A stretch of DNA of 9,085 nucleotides from Acidimicrobiia bacterium (GTDB lineage Bacteria > Actinomycetota > Acidimicrobiia > Spongiisociales > UBA5794), in assembly GCA_013695075.1 (NCBI GenBank), contig JACDBE010000112.1:1-9085 (forward strand), read 5' to 3'. The position numbers and the translations under genes are program-made. The notes under the pieces were generated by a model, which saw only the letters and a program-made list of their open reading frames with translations, had not been told where the DNA came from and searched no databases. Shown piece by piece: positions 1 through 4,143 of this stretch; position 1 is the first letter of the stretch, and the number at the start of each line of letters is the position of its first letter.

Positions 1-133
1 GTACCACGATGATCCCGCCGCCCACCCCAAACAGACCTCCGATGAACCCGGCCACGAGCCCGATCCCTGCTGCCCTACCCGGCGAATTCACCCGGTCGAG
101 TGTAGGAGGGGGGTCGGTAGGCTCCCCGGTCAT
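1..133 (-). CDS. TauE/SafE-family membrane transporter, N-terminal part only
   Basis: The minus strand is open from an ATG at 133 to the window edge and gives 44 residues. Residues 23-44 are hydrophobic and very glycine-rich, with the motif GLVAGFIGGLFGVGGGIIVV. This is the hallmark first helix of the TauE/SafE (DUF81) family, whose members are polytopic inner-membrane permeases proposed to export sulfite, sulfoacetate or related anions; the substrate cannot be told here. About 200 or more further residues would lie beyond base 1. The start is uncertain. The ATG at 133 gives a proline-rich, non-hydrophobic leader, while a GTG at 91 places the helix about nine residues from the start, as is common in the family. 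Neither has a clear Shine-Dalgarno sequence. If the ATG at 133 is used, the gene overlaps the start codon of the divergent lipoprotein gene. The family call rests on one motif in a fragment, but the motif is very characteristic. Confidence 0.75.
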   Translation of the reverse strand, partial: MTGEPTDPPPTLDRVNSPGRAAGIGLVAGFIGGLFGVGGGIIVV

Positions 134-785
134 GCGTTCTGTCGTCGTCGCCGTCCTCATTGCCGGGGCCTTGGTCGGATGCTCCGGTGACAGCGCCGAC
201 GATGCCCAGGCGGAGCCTTCCCCGACCGCCGCCGTCGCCGTCTGGCTGGATGCGGTGGCCACCGGCGATGTGGCCACCATCGACGGCATCGTCGACCCCA
301 CCAACGTGGCCCTGGTGGCAGGCGCCGAGAATGGTTTCACCGTCGAGCAGTTCGCCGCCGTGGCGGAGTCTGGGCTCCCTGACGCCACCCGCCGGTCGTA
401 CTGGTCCAGCTTCGCAGAGGCTCTGGCCCGGGTCCTCGGGGTGCCCGTCGCTGAGGTAGACATCTCCGCCACCGAGGCGTTCGCCTCGGGCACCGGGCAG
501 TACGCAGCCGTGACCGTTGTTGTCGACGCCGCCACCACCGAGGTCATCACCCGGCTGGTCGACGGTGCCTGGCAGATCGACATGGTGGCCACGGTGGGAC
601 CGACGCTGGCCATCCAGATCCGCAGGGTGCTGACCGACCTGGCGGCGACCGACGAGGACACCGCTGGGGTGTACGCCCGCATCGCCGTCGAGTCCCTGGG
701 TGCCGCCCACACCCGCTCCCCGAGCCGAAACCTGGAGCTGGAGCTGGAGGCCATCGAGGCCCTGCCGGTGACACCGGCGGAGTGA
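132..785 (+). CDS. Predicted lipoprotein of unknown function
   Basis: This encodes 217 residues. The N-terminus is a short lipoprotein signal: a positive residue at position 2, a hydrophobic stretch at 3-16 and a lipobox LVGC with the acylated cysteine at residue 17, followed by a polar Ser/Asp/Glu/Pro linker. The mature protein would therefore be anchored on the outer face of the cytoplasmic membrane. The body (about residues 35-175) has alternating helices and short strands, including WLDAVATGDVATID and a valine-rich strand pair near residues 120-150. This is loosely reminiscent of NTF2-like folds in many actinobacterial lipoproteins, but I do not recognise a named family. The open frame extends upstream to base 9. 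The ATG at 132 is preferred because it puts the lipobox at the correct distance. An AGGAGG lies at 104-109, which is too far (22 nt) to be a convincing ribosome site, and no in-frame start lies between. A repeat copy follows the stop by 54 nt. Confidence 0.72.
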   Translation: MRSVVVAVLIAGALVGCSGDSADDAQAEPSPTAAVAVWLDAVATGDVATIDGIVDPTNVALVAGAENGFTVEQFAAVAESGLPDATRRSYWSSFAEALARVLGVPVAEVDISATEAFASGTGQYAAVTVVVDAATTEVITRLVDGAWQIDMVATVGPTLAIQIRRVLTDLAATDEDTAGVYARIAVESLGAAHTRSPSRNLELELEAIEALPVTPAE

Positions 786-839
786 CCAAAGCGCGCCTCA
801 GGGGCCCGCCGCCTGCGACGCCCGTCTACTGGGCCGCCT

Positions 840-892
840 GCCAACTTCAGCTGATTACCGTCGATAGCGACCTGCTACGGCCTTAGGTTGGT
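840..892 (+). repeat. Dispersed 53-bp repeat, copy 1
   Basis: This is one of three copies in the window. The left arm GCCAACTTCAGCTGAT (840-855) is followed by an 11-nt centre unlike the other copies (856-866). The right arm begins GCGACCTGCT and ends CCTTAGGTTGG (867-891). The termini form a short inverted repeat, CCAAC against GTTGG. The copy lies in the convergent gap between the lipoprotein stop (785) and the DUF6326 gene end (921), and reads in the same direction as the lipoprotein gene. The rest of 786-920 shows nothing recognisable. The function is unknown; a 3'-end or terminator-like RNA element, or a small mobile palindromic element, are both possible. Confidence 0.85.
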
Positions 893-920
893 GTCGCGCC
901 GACTGGCCCGACCGGCTCGG

Positions 921-1361
921 CTATGGCGACACGCTGCCGTCCTGCCATCGGTAGGAGTAAGCCACGACCAGCGCGGCGAGCCCGATCTCGAGGACGCCGA
1001 AGAACAGGTAGTAGGCCCAGGACTCACCGATGAGGTTGCTGACACTGACGAGAACGTAGAGGACACCCACACCAAGGCTGAGCTGGCGGACGAGGGGGAA
1101 GGGCGCCGCGGCGGAGACGACGATCATCAGGGCGGGAATGATCACGATGACGGCTGCGATGAAGAGCGTGCCCTGGCTGACCTCGAACGGGCCCATGGTG
1201 CCGGCGCTTATCTCGGCCAGCTCGCCGGGCCGGTAGAAGGACAGCAGGTCGGCGTAGACGTACAGGAACATGAGCGCGGTCCACACCGCAGCAAGCTTGA
1301 TCCTCACGGACAGATCGGGCATGGCGAATCTCCGCGTGATGTGGGGGTCAGATGTGTCCAA
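921..1361 (-). CDS. DUF6326-like small integral membrane protein
   Basis: This encodes 146 residues with four clear hydrophobic helices at about 22-42, 65-85, 92-111 and 116-136. The loop between helices 1 and 2 contains the conserved-looking YADLLSFYRPGELAEI and GPFEVSQ segments. These, the length and the topology match what I recall of the DUF6326 family, membrane proteins of unknown function. The start is a TTG at 1361, supported by an AAGGAG (1375-1370) 8 nt upstream; the first ATG in frame would be residue 14 and has no such site. The start lies inside the 3' end of the flavoprotein gene with a 14-nt overlap, so the two are almost certainly co-transcribed and translationally coupled. Both should answer to the TetR palindrome upstream of the flavoprotein gene. 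The protein is firmly predicted; its function is not known. Confidence 0.85.
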   Translation of the reverse strand: MDTSDPHITRRFAMPDLSVRIKLAAVWTALMFLYVYADLLSFYRPGELAEISAGTMGPFEVSQGTLFIAAVIVIIPALMIVVSAAAPFPLVRQLSLGVGVLYVLVSVSNLIGESWAYYLFFGVLEIGLAALVVAYSYRWQDGSVSP

Positions 1362-1974
1362 AGTGACTTCTCCTTGGGTGTGGGCGGATCTGAGCCGGCT
1401 GCCTTGAGGCCGATTCTGTCGTCACCGGCTTGGTGCTGCGCCCCGTCCACCCGGCGTCGGTCCGGTGCAGGTGATGGCTCGCTAGCCCGAACGGAGGCGG
1501 AGTAATCCCTCGCCATGCGTCCCAGACCTCGAGCTCCTGCGGCTCGCACCGTATGACGATGAAGTCCGGCCCTGGTCCGTCCGGCCAGAAGGCCGACCAC
1601 CCGGGCATGAACCACCGGCGGCGGGACGCCTCGTCGTCCAGCAGCTGTGCGGTGCACCGGGCGACCACGCAGGCGGCTCGGGAGTCGTCCTGGTAGACGA
1701 GCAGTGCCGTTGCCTGACGGGCGATCTCGTCCGCCTTGCGTGATCCGGCCGACGTTCCGAGGTGCACAGCCATCTGCTCGTCGGGCCGGTGTGGCTGCAC
1801 GACCCGGGCGGAAGGCCCGACCTCCGATTCGGTGACGAGCAGGCAGTAGCGCTTGCGGCGCATCGTGGCCAGCGCTGCCGTCAGCGCCGAGCCGTCGTCG
1901 CCGCGAGCGCGTCGGAGACCCACCTTGCGGAATCCGAGCCCCGTTAGCCGTGTCACTCGTTGCTTGATCTCCAT
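1348..1974 (-). CDS. Pyridoxamine 5'-phosphate oxidase-like flavoprotein (general stress protein 26 type)
   Basis: This encodes 208 residues. Residues about 32-150 form the split-barrel flavin-binding fold: a first strand YCLLVTES (43-50), then ARVVQPHRPDEQMAVHLGTSAGSRK (56-80), split as ARVVQP (phosphate/FMN side) and GTSAGSRK with the characteristic Ser-Arg-Lys turn. These are followed by ALLVYQDD (90-97), a W/P-rich segment FMPGWSAFWPDGP (122-134) and a last strand FIVIRCEPQELEVWD (138-152). This pattern is typical of PPOX-like and general-stress-protein-26 proteins, which bind FMN or F420 and catalyse diverse or unknown redox reactions; it does not show true PLP synthesis. I chose the ATG at 1974 because GGAGAGAG lies 8 nt upstream. 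An in-frame ATG at 1992 would add six residues (MERVHG) but has no ribosome site. The gene heads a two-gene unit with the DUF6326-like gene and diverges from tetR across the palindrome at 2015-2030. Confidence 0.82.
   Translation of the reverse strand: MEIKQRVTRLTGLGFRKVGLRRARGDDGSALTAALATMRRKRYCLLVTESEVGPSARVVQPHRPDEQMAVHLGTSAGSRKADEIARQATALLVYQDDSRAACVVARCTAQLLDDEASRRRWFMPGWSAFWPDGPGPDFIVIRCEPQELEVWDAWRGITPPPFGLASHHLHRTDAGWTGRSTKPVTTESASRQPAQIRPHPRRSHFGHI
1370..1375 (-). promoter_or_regulatory. Shine-Dalgarno site that fixes the TTG start of the DUF6326-like gene
   Basis: The minus strand reads AAGGAG here, 8 nt before the TTG at 1361. It lies within the last codons of the upstream flavoprotein gene, as expected for a coupled overlap. 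Confidence 0.7.
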
Positions 1975-2007
1975 CCCGTGCACTCTCTCCATTGATTGCC
2001 GATGACG

Positions 2008-2018
2008 ACCATACCATA
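2008..2018 (-). promoter_or_regulatory. Candidate -10 elements for the flavoprotein-DUF6326 unit
   Basis: The minus strand carries TATGGT twice in tandem with a shared T (2018-2013 and 2013-2008), each matching the actinobacterial TANNNT -10 pattern. Transcription would begin near 2000-2006, a short distance before the flavoprotein start. One hexamer overlaps the TetR-type palindrome, so repressor binding would block it. No convincing -35 is visible. Confidence 0.35.
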
Positions 2019-2030
2019 CCACATGGTATG
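2015..2030. promoter_or_regulatory. Palindromic operator, probable binding site of the adjacent TetR repressor
   Basis: The sequence CATACCACATGGTATG has perfect 7-bp arms (CATACCA and TGGTATG) around a 2-nt centre. It sits between divergent tetR (start 2038) and the flavoprotein gene (start 1974), overlapping the candidate -10 hexamers of both. The left side also repeats the half-site (ACCATACCATACCA, 2008-2021), which may help a second dimer to bind. Size, symmetry and position are those of a TetR-family autoregulatory operator. Confidence 0.75.
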
Positions 2031-2032
2031 TT
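2027..2032 (+). promoter_or_regulatory. Candidate -10 for a leaderless tetR transcript
   Basis: TATGTT (2027-2032) matches TANNNT and ends 5 nt before the tetR ATG at 2038, which has no Shine-Dalgarno sequence. This spacing is that of leaderless mRNAs, which are common in Actinobacteria. The hexamer overlaps the right arm of the palindrome, giving a direct means of autorepression. Confidence 0.45.
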
Positions 2033-2037
2033 AGAGC

Positions 2038-2586
2038 ATGAGACTGACTCCACACGACTGGTTCGCCATGGCAGAAACCCTGCTGGTCGAGGAAGGGCCT
2101 GGTGCCTTGACCATCGAGCGGCTCACGGGCCGCGCTGGCGTCACCAAGGGATCCTTCTACCACCACTTCGGCAGCCGACAAGGGTTTGTGGCCGCCTTCG
2201 TCGAGCACCTGCGCGATGTCGGGTTCGCCGACATCGTCGCCGAGGTCGACCCGGTGGCCTCACCCCAGCTCCGGCTGCATCAGCTCGTGGCCGAGCTCGC
2301 CCGCCACGACCCGGGGCTCGAGATCGCGGTGCGGCGGTGGGCCGTCATCGCCGAGCCGGTGCGGGAGATGCTCGAGGAGGTCGACGCCGCGCAACTCGAC
2401 TACCTGGCGGCTCTGTTCGGCGAGATGACCGACCCGGATATGGCCGCCTTCCAGGCTCGGCTGTCGATCGCCTTCCACCTCGGATCGCTACAGATCCGCC
2501 CCCCGATTCACGGCGCCGAGTACGCGGCGATGGCCGAGGCTCTCGGCCGAATCCGGTCCGAGACTGGCCCGCAGGCGACCCCGTGA
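2038..2586 (+). CDS. TetR/AcrR-family transcriptional repressor
   Basis: This encodes 182 residues. The N-terminal DNA-binding domain is clear: helix 1 at about 6-19, then the helix-turn-helix at 25-44 (LTIERLTGRAGVTKGSFYHHF), the signature of the family, followed by the amphipathic helix 4. Residues about 75-175 form an all-helical ligand-binding and dimerisation domain with no feature that identifies the ligand. The ATG at 2038 gives the usual N-terminal length, and the reading frame is closed just upstream by the TAG at 2032-2034, so no longer form is possible. The gene is divergent from the flavoprotein-DUF6326 unit and borders a 16-bp palindrome. It probably represses itself and that unit until a small hydrophobic ligand or stress signal releases it. 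The regulator call is firm; the targets are inferred from position. Confidence 0.9.
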   Translation: MRLTPHDWFAMAETLLVEEGPGALTIERLTGRAGVTKGSFYHHFGSRQGFVAAFVEHLRDVGFADIVAEVDPVASPQLRLHQLVAELARHDPGLEIAVRRWAVIAEPVREMLEEVDAAQLDYLAALFGEMTDPDMAAFQARLSIAFHLGSLQIRPPIHGAEYAAMAEALGRIRSETGPQATP

Positions 2587-2621
2587 AACAGCCACGAAGC
2601 CGGTCTGTGGCCGCCCTACCC

Positions 2622-2674
2622 GCCAACTTCAGCGGATCGCGTGTCATGGCGACCTGCTACGGCCTTAGGTTGGC
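2622..2674 (+). repeat. Dispersed 53-bp repeat, copy 2
   Basis: The left arm GCCAACTTCAGCGGAT (2622-2637) is followed by an 11-nt variable centre (2638-2648) and the right arm GCGACCTGCT...CCTTAGGTTGG (2649-2673), identical to that of copy 1. The terminal GCCAAC and GTTGGC are perfectly complementary. The copy starts 35 nt after the tetR stop, in the same orientation as tetR, and ends 14 nt before the 3' end of rnpB. Read on the minus strand it would be the first structure transcribed past rnpB, so it could influence 3'-end formation of both convergent transcripts. No T-tract follows on either strand, so it is not a standard intrinsic terminator. Confidence 0.87.
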
Positions 2675-2688
2675 GTCGGGGGGAGGGT

Positions 2689-3045
2689 GACGAGCCCGGG
2701 TGTAAGCCGGATTCTGTCGTGGGCGACCATCTGTCTTGGCCACGGCATTGCTGCCGGGCTCCTTGCGGCCCACCTGGGACGTGACGGGCGGGCCACCCTG
2801 TCCCTGCTTGGCCTTGCTCCGGATGGGGTTTGCCGAGCCGCCCCGGTCGCCCGAGGCGCTGGTGGTCTCTTACACCACCGTTTCACCCTTGCCTGTGGCC
2901 GTGAGGCCCATCGGCGGTCTGCTCTCTGTTGCACTTTCCATCGGGTCGCCCCGCCTGGGTGTTACCCAGCATCCTGCCCTGTGGAGTCCGGACTTTCCTC
3001 GACCCGCCCCGAAGGACGGAACCGCGGTCGCCTCCCGGGCTCGTC
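2689..3045 (-). ncRNA. rnpB: RNase P RNA (catalytic RNA, bacterial type A)
   Basis: This is the catalytic RNA that removes 5' leaders from pre-tRNAs together with the RnpA protein. The conserved 5' core reads GAGGAAAGTCCGGACTCC at 3000-2983, followed by the ACAGGGCAGG and GGTAACACCCAG P4-P6 region. The AGTGCAACAGAGAGCA core and GGCAAGGGTGAAA follow at about 2935-2881. Next come the P12 hairpin GGTGGTGTAAGAGACCACC, the GGAGCAAGGCCAAGCAGGG segment and an AGGTGGGCCGC block that probably holds the L15 GGU motif binding the tRNA CCA end. The 3' core ACAGAATCCGGCTTAC lies at 2717-2702. The ends are set by a perfect 12-bp P1 helix, GACGAGCCCGGG (3045-3034) with its complement at 2700-2689. The length of about 357 nt is slightly shorter than the 377-nt E. 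coli RNA. True ends may differ by a few bases. Protein-like open frames across this region are shadows. Confidence 0.96.
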
Positions 3046-3052
3046 GACGCCA

Positions 3053-3058
3053 ACGGTA
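3053..3058 (-). promoter_or_regulatory. Weak candidate -10 for rnpB
   Basis: The minus strand reads TACCGT, matching TANNNT, 7 nt upstream of the first P1 base. The spacing to the expected RNA 5' end is right, but the hexamer is short and no -35 is evident, so this is only a suggestion. Confidence 0.28.
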
Positions 3059-3092
3059 GATGGCCCTGAGCGGCATCGCGGCGGCCGATTCC

Positions 3093-3146
3093 GCCAACCC
3101 TAAGGCCGCAGCAGGTCGCCAGCGCCAGTGATCCGCTGAAGTTGGT
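3093..3146 (-). repeat. Dispersed 54-bp repeat, copy 3 (inverted)
   Basis: Read on the minus strand, the left arm is ACCAACTTCAGCGGAT (3146-3131). An 11-nt variable centre follows (3130-3120). The right arm GCGACCTGCT...CCTTAGGGTTGG (3119-3094) differs from the other copies by one A-to-G change and one extra G. It begins 44 nt after the stop of the cyclotransferase-like gene, in the same orientation as that gene, and ends 48 nt before the rnpB 5' end. It is therefore head-to-head with copy 2, with rnpB between. The remainder of 3046-3190 shows no further feature except the weak rnpB promoter. Confidence 0.86.
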
Positions 3147-3190
3147 GGCGAGCCACGCTGGGTTCGCAGGTTCAGGGGGTGGCCAGCCGC

Positions 3191-3784
3191 TCAGGAGCGG
3201 GGTGCCAGCTGCTCCTCGAGCCCGGCGATCCACCCGAAGGGGAGACTCCAGTGGCGGGAGCCGTCCAGCATCAGCGCCACGTACTCTGCGGACGGCTGGT
3301 GATGACCGTTGCCGTTGTCGGCAACCAAGCCGACGTGCATGGTGACGTTGTGACGCTTGCCGTTGCGGTCCATGGCCTCCGCCGAGGTCACCGCCCGTCC
3401 CTCGGCACATTCAATGGCGTCGAGGGCGGGGAACTCCCGGTCGGGGACGGTGAACACGGCCCCCCACACGGTGCCGCTGGGGTCGGGGACCACGTTGGGG
3501 AGTCTGCCACCCCAGGCACCGTCGGCAATCGACCACTCCAACCCGTGCTGGGGGAGGTGGGCGATGAACTGGAACTCGGCTCCGGGGGCGGCGTCCGCCA
3601 TGCGGGCCGGTGACATCCGCGCCGTGTATGCGAAGTACAGCAGACCGTCTCCCAGGGGTCGGCGGACGGGAGGAATGAGTGTAGTTCTGCGGGCTGGCGG
3701 CTCCAGCCGGGACCGGGAACCAAACGGGCCCAGATCGGCGTCAACACACAGAAGGTCTTGCCGAGCCAGCACGGAGGAGTGCAT
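3191..3784 (-). CDS. Gamma-glutamylcyclotransferase-like protein
   Basis: This encodes up to 197 residues. The recognisable domain begins at residue 49 with LYFAYTARMSPARM, the position of the YxxYGSN substrate loop in gamma-glutamylcyclotransferases. It continues through FQFIAHLP (72-78), WGGRLPNVVPDP (91-102), the VWGAVF strand (106-111), LDAIE (121-125, the usual site of the catalytic Glu) and a C-terminal GLEEQLAP. Family members open gamma-glutamyl amides to 5-oxoproline, but the Gly-Ser-Asn of the loop is Thr-Ala-Arg here, so activity on glutathione-type substrates cannot be assumed. The start is uncertain. The ATG at 3784 is the last one before the domain that avoids running through whiB, yet it has no ribosome site and its first 45 residues look unstructured. 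A GTG five codons in is an alternative. The frame stays open upstream to 3943, across the whiB 5' region, which is unlikely to be coding. The strand points toward rnpB. Confidence 0.72.
   Translation of the reverse strand: MHSSVLARQDLLCVDADLGPFGSRSRLEPPARRTTLIPPVRRPLGDGLLYFAYTARMSPARMADAAPGAEFQFIAHLPQHGLEWSIADGAWGGRLPNVVPDPSGTVWGAVFTVPDREFPALDAIECAEGRAVTSAEAMDRNGKRHNVTMHVGLVADNGNGHHQPSAEYVALMLDGSRHWSLPFGWIAGLEEQLAPRS
3773..3779 (+). promoter_or_regulatory. Ribosome binding site deciding the whiB start
   Basis: GGAGGAG lies 9 nt before the ATG at 3789. It favours this start over the ATG at 3804 (25 nt away) and over the much longer open frame that begins at 3357. Confidence 0.72.
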
Positions 3785-3788
3785 CTCG

Positions 3789-4058
3789 ATGGTCGCAGCC
3801 CCGATGACCGGAGGACCGTTGCCGGTGCCGATCACCGACGAGCGGCCCTGGGTGGTGTTCGCCGCCTGTCGGGACGCCGCCGCCGAGTTGTTCTTCCCGG
3901 AGGACAAGGCGCAAGAGGCGGCCGCCATCGCCGTGTGTGGCATGTGCCCGGTGCAGCTGGAGTGCCTCGACTACGCCCTCGAGGCCAGGGAGACCTACGG
4001 GGTGTGGGGGGGCCGCTCCGAGCGGCAGCGACGCATCCTGCTGCGCCGGTCCGCCTGA
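3789..4058 (+). CDS. WhiB-family iron-sulfur transcriptional regulator
   Basis: This encodes 89 residues, a normal size for the small members of the family. The four cluster-binding cysteines are at 27, 50, 53 and 59, spaced C-x22-CxxC-x5-C (AACRD ... CGMCPVQLEC). The turn motif GVWGG is at 71-75, followed by the basic SERQRRILLRR tail that contacts DNA. WhiB proteins hold a 4Fe-4S cluster and act with the principal sigma factor to control development, redox or antibiotic responses. Which subfamily this is cannot be decided by eye. The start is fixed by GGAGGAG at 3773-3779. The gene is divergent from the cyclotransferase-like gene, with start codons only 4 nt apart on opposite strands. It lies 85 nt upstream of the ABC operon, in the same direction. 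Whether it regulates that operon is unknown. Confidence 0.93.
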   Translation: MVAAPMTGGPLPVPITDERPWVVFAACRDAAAELFFPEDKAQEAAAIAVCGMCPVQLECLDYALEARETYGVWGGRSERQRRILLRRSA

Positions 4059-4143
4059 TCCCACGGCGGGCAGCCCGGTCCCGGCTCTACCAGGGGTTAC
4101 CGTGGCCGCCGAACGGGAACCGCAACCCCCGCAAAGGCGTCTG

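Noticed and set aside
840..892. The repeats as classical intrinsic terminators
   Set aside because: Only the outer 5-6 bp pair well, the inner parts are not complementary, and no T-tract follows on either strand.
888..1505. A 205-residue plus-strand frame opposite the DUF6326-like gene
   Set aside because: It is an Asp/Glu/His/Gly-rich shadow with no ribosome site, while the minus frame has four membrane helices and an ideal start.
840..3146. The repeats as integron attC sites trailing gene cassettes
   Set aside because: The gene-then-site order and the AAC...GTT ends are suggestive. However, the termini (GCCAAC, GTTGGC) do not fit the RYYYAAC/GTTRRRY core, the inner arms do not pair in a conserved way, one copy is inverted, and no integrase is present.
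840..3146. A CRISPR array
   Set aside because: The copies are 0.4 to 1.7 kb apart with genes between them and in both orientations, and no cas gene is present.
3147..3190. A terminator hairpin after the cyclotransferase-like gene
   Set aside because: GCCAC and GTGGC-like segments can pair weakly, but the stem is short and no T-tract is present.
2665..3410. Protein-coding frames across the rnpB region on both strands
   Set aside because: They overlap a clearly recognisable RNase P RNA, are Arg/Pro-rich, have no ribosome sites and show no domain. GC-rich DNA leaves such frames open by chance.
3357..3788. A long N-terminal extension of the WhiB protein
   Set aside because: The frame is open, but a strong GGAGGAG precedes the ATG at 3789, WhiB proteins of this type are about 80-100 residues, and the extension is antisense to the cyclotransferase-like gene.
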